A stretch of DNA of 64,000 nucleotides from Takakia lepidozioides (taxonomy: Eukaryota > Streptophyta > Takakiopsida > Takakiales > Takakiaceae). The notes under the pieces are model-generated. The model had not been told where the DNA came from, made no database searches, and saw only the letters and a list, made by a program, of their open reading frames with translations. Positions 48,305 through 58,065 of the stretch are shown here, one piece after another. The stretch spans positions 45,632,001-45,696,000 of the forward strand of contig CM060733.1 of assembly GCA_030704615.1 (NCBI GenBank), written 5' to 3'. Each line of letters opens with the position of its first letter. The stretch's first letter is position 1. The position numbers and the translations under genes are program-made.

Positions 48305-48350
48305 GGGGGCTGCTATTTCATGAGCCATGAGCGGCATGAGCCATGAGCAG
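48305..48350 (+). repeat. Left terminal inverted repeat of MULE copy 2
   Basis: Terminal 22 bases match copy 1's right end. Inward are repeated CATGAGCCATGAGC words like the GTGAGC repeats of copy 1. Confidence 0.7.
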
Positions 48351-48476
48351 AGTCGTAAGTGTGGAAAAAAACATGAGCAGCACTATTTTCCGAAAATGAG
48401 TGTCCGCGGGAATAGGGTTTAGGGTGCCACGGTCATAGGGGGAGAAGGACCTCCCGATGAAGGAGGTTCGGCAATG

Positions 48477-48704
48477 TTATTTAGAATTATATATTGAAAG
48501 GCAATGTTTCGCGAATGGAAGGGTGGTACTGCTCTGTACAATGGGGGCCCATTTCAGCCTACCAGCCACTTGCAAAATCCACCCACACTCCCAATCCCAA
48601 ACGAAATGAGCAATGACGCATTCTCGGAACGATGGACATAGAATAGAATAAAAAGAGGGCACAATGAGGTTTTTATTGATCCACATTAATTGCATTTGAA
48701 GCAC
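48477..48704 (-). pseudogene. LINE-like scrap
   Basis: Minus-strand short frame with a CPSF-EC-IAHFVWDWECGW pattern reminiscent of the zf-RVT end of LINEs. Weak. Confidence 0.35.
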
Positions 48705-48732
48705 GTCTACTGTGCTGATTGTGCAATCAATT

Positions 48733-49256
48733 TGTCGTGCGCATACATATCGCTACACAACTACATCGCTGTCCAAACCACACCACACATATATGCACAA
48801 TAAAGTAGTCTACCACAATGATAAGAAAACTCAAACCACACTGTTCACACAAAATATGAAATCCATCAACATCACTCTTTAATATAATAGTCGAGCCAGG
48901 GGCACCCCAAGCTATGGGGACTCCACCCCACAACAACCTATACCCCTACATAAGCACACTCAGATTCTAAAGCATGAAGGAGCTCGGTCGCGCAGGCTCA
49001 ACTCGAGAGAGATGAGCTGCGCGACTGCCGCTCTCGTGAAGATAAGACGGACCAGGTGTCAAACTAAACTTGACACCTGATTTAACACTTGACCTAAATC
49101 CAAGTGTTAAATACAAATAACTAGTTTTATGCTAGCTGTTTTCACACTGTGCTTATTTAACTTGACAGCTGTCGTGCGCATACATATCGCTACACAACTA
49201 TATCGCTGTCCAAACCACACCACACATATATGCACAATAAAGTAGTCTACCACAAT
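48733..49256 (-). repeat. 3' LTR segment flanked by an 87-bp direct repeat
   Basis: 48820-49167 is nearly identical to 60142-60486 (same TGTCAAGTTAAATAAGC start on minus). An 87-bp sequence beginning TGTCGTGCGCATACATATCG occurs on both sides, at 48733-48819 and 49170-49256, with one visible base change. A polypurine-like stretch on minus (CTAGGGGGGCGAT, about 49255-49268) precedes it. Confidence 0.75.
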
Positions 49257-49513
49257 CGCCCCCCTAGCTGGTGGATAGGTCCCTCTACCTCCAGATAGCT
49301 ACAAGACGTAATAGCCATAGCCGTACTAAGTCCTGTATCACTGTCCCTATCGTACTCAAACTCTATAGACCAAGAGGCCGGGTGCAAGAGTAGCCCCATC
49401 GTTAGTCGCCGTCTTGCAATCTGTGAACTTGAGCCAGGACTTCGTGTATTCAAGGTCTCCTGTAGCTGGGCCTTGCGTTGCTTGTTAGCCTCCCATGGTT
49501 GTATCCACTCCCA
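49257..49513 (-). other. Gypsy element 2: sequence between integrase stop and 3' LTR
   Basis: Non-coding on minus, ends in the polypurine-like stretch. No gene seen. Confidence 0.5.
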
Positions 49514-50806
49514 CTATCCAATGCATTGTGGACATAACCAATCCCCATTTGGAACCATCTCAAGAGGTGGAGTCAAGCACCCCATATGCCAACCTCTAGA
49601 GCATCGATCACACACCAGCATGGTGGCTGCCCCTTTAGCAGACCCACACAACATGCACCTCAAACCTGCAGATACCACTGCCAGGTTTGGGTCAATCCTG
49701 CCATCGACATTCGGAAGGTGACATGGCGCACAATTACGCACATGGTCCTTCCAAGTTATGCCATCCCGACCCTCCAAGACCAAGACGCCTGAGGGCAAGA
49801 CCTCTCGAACCCTCAAAATAACACGTCCTGCAGTCACATCCAGGGTCGTAGGAGCAGTCTGCTGCAGATAGACATAGTCACCAGGGTTGAATCTCCGAAC
49901 CCCAGGACGATAGCCCCCACCACGTATGGTAGCATACCTCAACGTATCACGGTGTTGTGCAATGGCAAGGTTCTCGAAAGCCATGGGCATGACTCTCTTG
50001 AACAACTCTGCACGCTGCTCACATGCACGTGCCCACACGTCCGGATCATCAAGGTTAAGAACTGTAGCAGCTTCTCTGCGAATGGATGTAGGCAAATCCG
50101 GCTCTCGGCCAAAGAGAAGAAAGTATGGTGAGAAGGAGGCAAGTGATGCTTGCTTGATGAACCTGTAGCCCATGGCTAACCAGGGTAACTGAAGGTCCCA
50201 ATCTCCTAGGTGTCCCTTCTGCAAGCCATACTTGCGCAAACCCCTCTTTACTGTCTGAACAACTCTCTCTGCCAAGCCATCGGCTTCAGGATGATCCCGA
50301 AAAGTGGTGCGGTGGTCTATCAAGGCCTTGTCACACAAAGCCTGAAACTCCCCCAAGAACTCTCTCCCTTGGTCCGTGAGTACCTCAGCTGGAGCACCGA
50401 ATCGGCTAAGCACACAATCCAGGAATGCATACGCAGCTCCCTCACTAGCCTTATCAGGCAATTGAACCAATTCAATCCACTTGGAGAAGTGCTCCACCAT
50501 CACCAACACGTACTTGTTGTGGCGCATGGTCAGTGGCAACGGCCCTGCGAAGTCAAGACTCCACTTGTAGCCCAATCCCATGATCGGAAGAGGGTGCAAT
50601 TGTGGAGTAGGGGCGTTGAATGAAGCACGCACCCTGTCACACACCATGCACCTAGCCACAAATTGTTGCACCTCTGTGTGCATACCACGCCACCAATACT
50701 GCCCCTGCAGTAGACTATGAGTGCGTCGCACCCCAAAATGCCCCAACTCCTCATGGGCATGCCGCACTAACTGTGCCCGCTGTGTTGGGTGAGGCACAAT
50801 CCTCAC
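49514..50806 (-). CDS. Integrase with C-terminal PHD finger (Gypsy element 2)
   Basis: Joins element cDNA to host DNA. From the N-terminus: HHCC zinc-binding region (HAHEELGHFGVRRTH .. CMVCDR, residues about 17-60); core with D in SLDFAGPLP, D in LTDQGREF and E in HPEADGLAERVVQT, the DDE set; a C-terminal segment with RRFNPGDYVYLQQ; and finally a Cys4-His-Cys3 PHD finger, CMLCGS..LVCDRCSRGWHMGCL..WLCPQC, at the very end. PHD fingers read histone H3 tails, so it may steer insertion as chromodomains do in chromoviruses (inference). The frame is the continuation of the RNase H frame after a TGA, which could be a CGA to TGA change. 430 residues are open. Confidence 0.9.
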   Translation of the reverse strand: MRIVPHPTQRAQLVRHAHEELGHFGVRRTHSLLQGQYWWRGMHTEVQQFVARCMVCDRVRASFNAPTPQLHPLPIMGLGYKWSLDFAGPLPLTMRHNKYVLVMVEHFSKWIELVQLPDKASEGAAYAFLDCVLSRFGAPAEVLTDQGREFLGEFQALCDKALIDHRTTFRDHPEADGLAERVVQTVKRGLRKYGLQKGHLGDWDLQLPWLAMGYRFIKQASLASFSPYFLLFGREPDLPTSIRREAATVLNLDDPDVWARACEQRAELFKRVMPMAFENLAIAQHRDTLRYATIRGGGYRPGVRRFNPGDYVYLQQTAPTTLDVTAGRVILRVREVLPSGVLVLEGRDGITWKDHVRNCAPCHLPNVDGRIDPNLAVVSAGLRCMLCGSAKGAATMLVCDRCSRGWHMGCLTPPLEMVPNGDWLCPQCIG

Positions 50807-51493
50807 TCAACCATCCTCCCACACTCGGAGCAGGTGTGTCCCCTCCCACCTGAACCTCTTGGCTCGTTGTAGGATCCGATCCCTCTCCTTGGCAGTCATA
50901 GTGGCTGCCGTGTCTCCACTGCGGAGGTAGTCCAACACAACTGAATCCTCATGTATATCTTTGGCGCCACCCTGCTCATTGCTGGCCTCAGGGTCCTCAG
51001 ACACTTGATCTATAGTCATCCCTGTTGTAGGTCCAACCTGGCCTTCCGCTGCCAAGATACACAGAAATGCAGATGCATGCCATCCGGGCACCATCTCCTC
51101 GTCCGTCTCACCATGCCACCGAGCTCCAGTGTCATCCTGCTGGCTCGTGCATGGATTGCGACTCAACCCATCTGCATTTCGATTGACCAAACCCGGTCGA
51201 TGCACCACCTGAAAGTCATACTCTTGAAGGATGAGTGCCCACCGTGCAAGCTTCCCCGTAAGCTTGTCTGACTCCATCAACCACTTGAGTGGTTGGTGAT
51301 CCGTGACAAGGGTGAAAAGATTGCCGTATAGATAGCACCTGAAGTGTGCCACGGCCCACACTGCAGCTAAGCATTCTCCCTCATATGAGCTATACTTAGA
51401 CTCTGCAGCATTGTTCGAGCGGCTAGCATAAGCCACTACGAACTCTCTTCCCTCATCATCCACCTGTGTGAGCACCGCCCCAGCATGCTCCAA
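50807..51493 (-). pseudogene. RNase H region and linker of Gypsy element 2 pol
   Basis: Ty3-type RNase H: GAVLTQ, VVAYASRSNNAAESKYSSYE, ECLAAVWAVAHFRCYL, LVTDHQPLKWLM, and HRPGLVNRNADGLSR. It normally removes RNA from the RNA/DNA hybrid. The first catalytic block (LHTDWS) is in the RT frame, and a frameshift near 51480 separates it from the rest. TGA at 50807 separates it from integrase. Both breaks are single-site. Confidence 0.85.
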
Positions 51494-52482
51494 TCTGTAT
51501 GCAGCTGAAAAGGACGCCCCCTGATAGGTCGTCTCAAGATGGGCGCCGAGGTCAACCTCGCCTTGAGCTCTTGAAAAGCTTGTTCTTGCTCATCTTCCCA
51601 CTGCCACTCCTGGTCCACCTTGGTCAGCTTGGTTAGAGCCTTTGCAATGGCACTAAATCCCTTAACAAACCGTCTGTAATAGTTTGCTAACCCCATAAAA
51701 GCTCGAACTCGGCTCACATCCGTGGGGCGTGGAACCTGTGCAATGGACTCTACCTTAGTCTGCTGTACCCCCAATCCTCCTGGATATATCATGTGACCCA
51801 GATACTCAATCTGGTTGTGGAAAAACTTGCACTTGCCCGGATGTAACTTCAATCCGTGCGTCCTCAAGCGCTCAAATACCCCCTGAAGGTGTCTCTCATG
51901 CTCCTCCACCGTAGCACTAAAGATGATGATGTCATCTATGTAGCACCGAGCAAACTCCACCCCTGCTAGAATCCTGTCCATGACTCTTTGAAACTCAGCG
52001 GGAGCGTTTTTAAGCCCAAATGGTAAGAACCGCCACTGGTATAGGCAATCCTTCCCGTGCTCATTGATCCCCCAGAATGCCGTCTTTTGCTTATCCGCCT
52101 CCTTGATCGGCAACTGGTGATATCCGGATCGTAAATCCAACGTGCTAAAGACCTTGGAATGCCCAATGGCATCAAAGATCTCCTCTGGTGTTGGCATGGC
52201 ATACCTATCGGACTTGGTCTGACGATTTACAGGCCGGTAATCACCGCACATACGTCTCTCCGTCCAATTGCCATAGACATCCTTCTTAGCTGGCATCACT
52301 GTGGCTGAAGCATACTCTCCACCAGAGAGCTCCACCAAACCTGCCTCCCAGAGATCTTGAGTCCTCATCTGAATCAAAGACCTCTCCATGTCACTGTATC
52401 TATAGGGTCTCCGAAAGATTGGCGTGTCAGTGGCCAACTCAATACGGATCTCTTGACCCTTCAGTGCTCCCAAGTCCTTCAA
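51436..52482 (-). pseudogene. Reverse transcriptase of Gypsy element 2
   Basis: Ty3/Gypsy RT: MPAKKDVYGNWTERRMCGDYR, FSTLDLRSGYHQLPIKE, RFLPFGLKNAPAEFQRVMD, the catalytic YIDD box in CYIDDIIIFS (about 51930), GHMIYPGGL, and FMGLANYYRRFVKGF of the connection. It is intact across the catalytic part. The stretch 52483-52710 that should link it to the methyltransferase frame holds stops in shifted frames, so pol is not one frame in this copy. Confidence 0.9.
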
Positions 52483-52709
52483 ACTGAAGGCAAAGCAATT
52501 CCTATAAGCCCTCAGGAACCGCCGTATACGTCGTCTCTCTCCTCCGGTGACAATGGGTCCAATGTCAGGCTCCCAATTGTCCTCCGTAACTGCAACCTTA
52601 AGTCCAGTGGGCTTAGAGGTAGAGGACGCGTCCCGTGGTTGCTATGCTGCAACCTCTTGAGCAGTACCCCCTTCCTGCTCAGTCAATGACAAGGCCTCAT
52701 CCTGCCCCA

Positions 52710-55700
52710 TCATCTCATCATTGAGAACCTCCTCATCCCGAGAAGAATCCCAACCTCATCCATCACAGCTGCCTTCGCTGCCAACTCCCTCTGAACCTCG
52801 AGCACCTCCCACATGTGCCATGGATGTCTACACCTCGTGGTCCTCACCGGCTCGCCCCCACTCGCTGCCTGTACCGTCTCGGTAGGCAGAAAGACCGTCA
52901 AGGGAAGTGCACTCCGCACTCTACGTTGCTCAGCCATAGCCAAGCTGACAATCCAGGTCAAGCAATTGAGATCCATTGCTTGCCCCAACACCTGACGACG
53001 TGATGCCTCAGAAAGAGAAGGCACCGCCGTGGTCCCAGTGGAAAACCCCATAGCCCGCTCTCGCTCGTCGGCATTAGGCTCCACTAACTGCTGCAACTGA
53101 GCATCCCACAGGAGGCCAGGTCCACCATCCCGAAAAGCATGGGATCCTGGGAAGCTGAGCAGTGTAGGTAATGCTGCTCGTGGTTGACCCACCCTGTTGA
53201 CCACTGCCAAAGGCAAACGGTCATCGTGTCTCACACGTTGAGACTGTCTTCCTGTGTCCAAAATGCCATCCACGGTGAGGTGTGCTGGCCGCTGCACCCC
53301 ATCAAATGCACGCTTGAGCAGTGCGGGTGGCATCAAGTTAGTCCACCATAGTCGTGGACGATGAGCCCGTGACCCCACTACAGCTGCATCCAGCAATACT
53401 GCTGACCCAAGCCACGACCGGACTTGATGCACACTGGCCATCACCCTGGCCCGAGAATCACCCATCAGTGGTACATTCTCCAAGATGTATGCTGGAGATA
53501 CAGCTTGATGAAGCTGCAAGCAGCGCAAAATCCGCACCATCTCCCAAAACAGACCCGTCCTCGAGTCTCGCAATCCATTGCCATGCCCGGCTGATGAATG
53601 CCCTTGGCAGGGCCAACCTGCCACTATCAGATCAATGGAGCCAACCTGCTCCAAATCTTGCGCCCCCAACAAGGAAATGTCTGCTGGCAAGGCTTGTTGG
53701 TATCCACGAACTGCAGACACAGGCAACAAGTCAGGGTACTGCTGTACCAACTGAGCCACATGGCGCAGTGAGACGCGTCGTGCAGTCTCATCCCTCTCCA
53801 CATACAGGTAACGCCTTACCCGCACACCTGCCTGTAGCACAGCAGCCAATCCGGTGCTGATCCCGCCAAACAAGTCCAGAAGGCAAATGCCTTCATCCGG
53901 CCGCTGCCACACAAGAGGTGTGGTGTCCAATGGCGACAACTGAGGTGGCCCTGGTGCAATCACCGCACTCTCCTCCTCTCTTGACGGTACAAAAGCTTCT
54001 ACCCAAGCTTGTTGCACCCGTCCATCAGCAGCTTGCTGCAAATCCTTGCTCGTACCCCACAACGGAGTGTGAGCAACCATGGCAGGCAACTCCGCCGTAC
54101 CATGCATGTCATCCTGCTCTGCTGGAGGTGGCACATCCTCTGCATGGGCATTGCCTTCCAGCAACTCTCTAGGCCAACTAACTGCAGCTGTGAAGGCGGC
54201 TAGTGTTGGCATCTTGCCCCGCTGAGCAGCTGCAATACCCCCAATGAATGTCACAGGGAGCTGTGCACGGCGACCATCCCCTGACTGCCATCCAGGCCTG
54301 TAGGATGCTGACTCCTCCCAGAAATCCAGGGTGAAGCCCATGGGGTATAACACTGCCCCACCAACGAGGACATCGTAAGAGACCGCATCTGTCACAATGG
54401 CCTTGGCTCGCATCACTGAGCCATCTACAGGATGATCCGGCTGCAGTCTAATAGCCAACTGATGTCGTGTCATGCCGCGAGCCTGCTCTGATCCTCCCAG
54501 AGATGTCTGTATCTGGAAAGGACAAGGCTCCATATCCGCCTCCATGAGGTCCAAACCTGCAATAGCAGCTCTGCCCAACATCAGTGGCTGAGCTCCTGAG
54601 TCCAACAAGACCCGCAGTGGCCGGTACTTCTTGCCTGCCGGTCCACTCAAAGTGAAAATGCCTCCCTGGTTGTCTAACAAGACAACTCCAGGTGTCACCA
54701 TGGCGCGCTCAATGACTGGCCTAGCTGGCAGCTCCGTTAACCTGGCAGCTGCAACTTGCCATGGCGCAGCCGTGGCAGTCTTGACCCTCAAATCCGAGGA
54801 TCCCTCTGCCACTACACCTTCTACTAACTCCGCAGAAGATGAAGTGACCTCCCCACTCTCACAGAGTGTTGCTGCTAGTCTGAACACTGCAGCTGGTCTC
54901 ACCCCCGGCATCGCAATCATTGTTGCCGAGAACAGTGGGGCCTGACACACAGAGGTGGCTGCCCCCAATAACACACCGGCCGCACTAGCCTTGGCAGCAG
55001 GAGTCAATGCTGCACGTGTAGCTCTCCCCAATGGCATAGTAACCTCCGCCTCGGTAACAGTCGGGCGAGAACTAGGTGCCATGGATGGCGTCGACACAGT
55101 CTCCGCCAATGTGAATGACTGAGGAAGCCTTGCCTGACGGCTTGCCTCCCCACGCTGTGGATCCAATTCCACCTCTGCACCTCGTGGCTCAGGAACTCGT
55201 GCTGCTCCTCGAGTCACGGCTGCAGCAGACTCCACCTGCTCTAGTGGTAGTGCTGCTCCGCACATAAATCCCATGCCTCCCATATCTCCTCCCTCAGGAG
55301 CAGGAGGTGGACCATCCCGCCTGGGAGCCGGTACCGCCTGAGCTATAGCCATGGCAGCGAGCCTCTGCTCTAGCTGCTGAAGCCGGTTGGCCATGCCTTG
55401 ATCAACACCCTGACCTCCGCGTCCTTGGCCATGTTGAGGTTGCCCTTGGCCTGCACCTTGTGACCGACCACCTCGTCCTCTCTGGGCTGGTCCATTTCGC
55501 CCCCGGCCACCATTGTTCCCTTGGAACTGGCCTGGGCGCAACTCAGGATGCAAGTCATAACACTGGGCATCTCCATGCCCATACTTGCCACAATGCCCAC
55601 ACTGCAACTGTGCAGGCTGTGCTTGTGGCGGCCTTCTGCCATTCTCTGGGCAATCTCTTTTGACATGGGGTCCTCCACATATCCAACATATCACCCCTGG

Positions 55701-56843
55701 TTGCTGTTGGCCTGCAAAAGATGCCACGGGCCTCTGCACCTGAGGTCCCCTGTAAGCTCCATGGAACTTGGGCTGGGCAACCTTGCCCCCCTGACCACGC
55801 TGTTGGGCAGTCCCTTGTGCCTGTGGGCTGACAGCTGTGCCCCGTACAGGCATGTCCTTGCCAAATCCAATTGTAACAACTCGCTCCTCCACCATGTTGA
55901 GCTCAATCTGCTCAGCCAGCAGAAACACATCTGCTAAGGTGGGTTGGGCTGCTTGTAACAGGGTTGCATCTCGCACCCTTCTCTTGAGCTCCTTGTCCAG
56001 AATTCCATACCAAAACTGGATTGCCTGAGCTTCAGTAACCCCTTGGGTCACACTTATCAAGCGCCTCATACGAGTGTACGCCTCTCGCAGGCTCTCACTG
56101 GGTTTGCGCTGGAAGTCTTGCAAACTTCGCAGCTTCTCTGTCCGTACACCTTGGTAGTTCCTCCGCAACTCCTGGAAGAACTCCACCACCGGGTTGAATC
56201 TAGGCACATGTGTTGTAGTCGTGGCAGGAGGAGTAGTAGCACCTTTTGAACTGGTACCACCTGCAGAAGTACCAGCACTACTTGCTCCACTACTAGTGCT
56301 GGCAGTGGGAGCTATTGGTACTGATGCAGCTACTGGTCGCGTCGTGCCTCGAGTAATGGAGACGTAGTCAGGTGACCAATACATCCTCCACTCCTCAATC
56401 TCTGCTTCATGTCCTCGCCTGAACTCGTGGTAATCGTCCATAGGCGGGCCTTCCAAATGCTGGAACAGTCCCTTCCACGCCATGAATGGGGTGAATAGCT
56501 GTGGATTGCGCATCTGCTGCAAATCACACCAGCTGTCGAACTCCTGGATAAAGTCATCCAACTCAATTGTGCCCACAGCTCCAAAGTACCTACGAGGCCC
56601 CTTGGTAGCTCCATACATCTCCTCCATGTCGTCCCACAACAATGGCGAATGAAAGTGCACACCTGTTGATGAAGCCTCCGAGTCTGTGTCTGACTCTACA
56701 GTAGTTGAGGGTGGCGGTGAAGGTGGTCTGAACCGAATACCTCGTCTTGTGAACCCACTCTCACTGTCACTGCTTGTAGCCGTACTCCCCTCAAAACCCT
56801 TGGGTAACTCCATAATGACACTCACAATGTGCACCTCCTCCAC
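52710..56843 (-). CDS. Gag - zinc knuckles - protease - cytosine-5 DNA methyltransferase polyprotein
   Basis: 1377 residues, fully open. Gag capsid-like region about 60-330 (EEMYGATKGPRRY, FFQELRRNYQGVRT, SLREAYTRMRRL). Zinc knuckles CWICGGPHVKRDC (about 385) and CGHCGKYGHGDAQC (about 415). Retropepsin-like active site VLLDSGAQPL (about 748). Then a methyltransferase: motif I LLDLFGGISTGLAA (about 988), motif IV AGWPCQGHSSAG with the catalytic Cys (about 1078), motif VI ILENVP (about 1121), motif VIII RPRLWWTNL (about 1164) and a motif X-like LGQAMDLNCLTWIV (about 1290). The GISTGL and RPR-W-N forms resemble DNMT3/DRM more than DNMT1/CMT. All key residues are present, so an active C5 enzyme is plausible. 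De Mendoza and colleagues described methyltransferases captured by retrotransposons in Klebsormidium and Symbiodinium; this is the same type of event. Confidence 0.9.
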   Translation of the reverse strand: MEEVHIVSVIMELPKGFEGSTATSSDSESGFTRRGIRFRPPSPPPSTTVESDTDSEASSTGVHFHSPLLWDDMEEMYGATKGPRRYFGAVGTIELDDFIQEFDSWCDLQQMRNPQLFTPFMAWKGLFQHLEGPPMDDYHEFRRGHEAEIEEWRMYWSPDYVSITRGTTRPVAASVPIAPTASTSSGASSAGTSAGGTSSKGATTPPATTTTHVPRFNPVVEFFQELRRNYQGVRTEKLRSLQDFQRKPSESLREAYTRMRRLISVTQGVTEAQAIQFWYGILDKELKRRVRDATLLQAAQPTLADVFLLAEQIELNMVEERVVTIGFGKDMPVRGTAVSPQAQGTAQQRGQGGKVAQPKFHGAYRGPQVQRPVASFAGQQQPGVICWICGGPHVKRDCPENGRRPPQAQPAQLQCGHCGKYGHGDAQCYDLHPELRPGQFQGNNGGRGRNGPAQRGRGGRSQGAGQGQPQHGQGRGGQGVDQGMANRLQQLEQRLAAMAIAQAVPAPRRDGPPPAPEGGDMGGMGFMCGAALPLEQVESAAAVTRGAARVPEPRGAEVELDPQRGEASRQARLPQSFTLAETVSTPSMAPSSRPTVTEAEVTMPLGRATRAALTPAAKASAAGVLLGAATSVCQAPLFSATMIAMPGVRPAAVFRLAATLCESGEVTSSSAELVEGVVAEGSSDLRVKTATAAPWQVAAARLTELPARPVIERAMVTPGVVLLDNQGGIFTLSGPAGKKYRPLRVLLDSGAQPLMLGRAAIAGLDLMEADMEPCPFQIQTSLGGSEQARGMTRHQLAIRLQPDHPVDGSVMRAKAIVTDAVSYDVLVGGAVLYPMGFTLDFWEESASYRPGWQSGDGRRAQLPVTFIGGIAAAQRGKMPTLAAFTAAVSWPRELLEGNAHAEDVPPPAEQDDMHGTAELPAMVAHTPLWGTSKDLQQAADGRVQQAWVEAFVPSREEESAVIAPGPPQLSPLDTTPLVWQRPDEGICLLDLFGGISTGLAAVLQAGVRVRRYLYVERDETARRVSLRHVAQLVQQYPDLLPVSAVRGYQQALPADISLLGAQDLEQVGSIDLIVAGWPCQGHSSAGHGNGLRDSRTGLFWEMVRILRCLQLHQAVSPAYILENVPLMGDSRARVMASVHQVRSWLGSAVLLDAAVVGSRAHRPRLWWTNLMPPALLKRAFDGVQRPAHLTVDGILDTGRQSQRVRHDDRLPLAVVNRVGQPRAALPTLLSFPGSHAFRDGGPGLLWDAQLQQLVEPNADERERAMGFSTGTTAVPSLSEASRRQVLGQAMDLNCLTWIVSLAMAEQRRVRSALPLTVFLPTETVQAASGGEPVRTTRCRHPWHMWEVLEVQRELAAKAAVMDEVGILLGMRRFSMMR

Positions 56844-57441
56844 GTGACACTATAAGGCTCTAGTACTAATCTAATAGTGACACGGGTGGGCACCTGTTGC
56901 AGTCTAAGGGTCATATCCCAATGGCTCAGGGCACCTGCACCTGCATCCACCGCAAGAACTCCTATGGTTGGCTGGTCATCACTCCAGCCTCACCACCAAC
57001 AGCATACTCTAGGATTGACCGGTGATCAAATCCGGCCTAATCCCTATGAAAGCAAGCGCCCACACAAAACCAACATGGCGCACAGTCAAGCATGCAGGTG
57101 TTGGGGGGGATCCAAACACAAGAAATCAAAACATCAACACCCCCACACCAAAATCCAGCAGCAACGCTGATCCTGCAGAATATCCCAGCCCAAAACCCCG
57201 GACTGACTGGCCTCCACCAAGAGAGGCTTTGGCAACTACAAGTACAAGGTAATGAAAATAGTACAGAGATGGAGGGGAAGAACAGAAGCCCGCCCAAGCA
57301 AGATCTAATCCTGATCTATGCTATCAACTTCCAGACTTCTCTCAAAGTGCCTCGCTCTGCTTGATGGTAAGGTGTAGGAGGTATATCTATGTCCAGAAAC
57401 CTGCCACTAACCTTGTCCCAAGCTACAGTAGCTCGCTCTAA
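56844..57441 (-). other. Gypsy element 2: leader next to gag
   Basis: Non-coding; 56880-57240 is homologous to 1320-1700 of Gypsy element 1. Confidence 0.7.
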
Positions 57442-58065
57442 TCAACCCTCCTCCTCTTTCTGCCAGGTAGAGACAAAGCAACACTCTACTATCTCCCGCT
57501 CACTGAACACTAAAGAAAACAAAGGTAGGGTCTGATAGTCTCTCAACTCGAAAGCTTTGAGACGGTTGCGGGTGTCCTCATTGCGAATGACTGCATCTCC
57601 TTCACGCACAACAAACATGTCATTGCTGATGAACCCCCGCTCGTGGTTGCCCTGTGCAGAGCGTATCCGGCTGCAACCATGTCTGATTGCACAAACTTGT
57701 GTAGCTCCTGCTCCTCTGCTCCAGTACACCACGGCCTTGTGGCTGAACACCTTGGTCCCCGGGGCTGTCTTTGGCTGTGTTCCAAGCCTAGCTTTCACCC
57801 ACTTTGGTATTTCACCTACAGCTGCAGAACTGCTGGCTCCAACAGAGTTCTGACTGTCCAAGGCGATATTGAGGCCCTCAATGCCAACTACAGCAGTCTG
57901 TTGTCTACTGCTAATGCCTGACTCCCAGTATGCAATCAACTCGTCCAACTGTTCTCCACCCAAATCAGTCTGAGTTCCTTGGGAAACATAAATCCTGTCC
58001 CCTTGTGTGCACAGGCTAAGAGAAGAGACCTGCCCTTCAATTACGTCCTCATTTCCCCCAGCCAT
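57442..58065 (-). CDS. Extra open frame upstream of gag in Gypsy element 2
   Basis: 207 residues from an ATG at 58065, in the leader and on the same strand as gag. Features: acidic N-terminus, QLDELIAYWE, GEIPKWVKARLG, then GDAVIRNEDTRNRLKAFELRDYQ and a hydrophobic LFSLVFSEREIVECC tail. I do not recognise the family. It is absent in the corresponding part of element 1, which is filled with a tandem array. It could be an accessory protein, a captured host fragment or chance. Confidence 0.35.
   Translation of the reverse strand: MAGGNEDVIEGQVSSLSLCTQGDRIYVSQGTQTDLGGEQLDELIAYWESGISSRQQTAVVGIEGLNIALDSQNSVGASSSAAVGEIPKWVKARLGTQPKTAPGTKVFSHKAVVYWSRGAGATQVCAIRHGCSRIRSAQGNHERGFISNDMFVVREGDAVIRNEDTRNRLKAFELRDYQTLPLFSLVFSEREIVECCFVSTWQKEEEG

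Noticed and set aside
49586-55937. Plus-strand ORFs across Gypsy element 2
   Set aside because: Shadow frames of the minus-strand gag, methyltransferase, RT and integrase.
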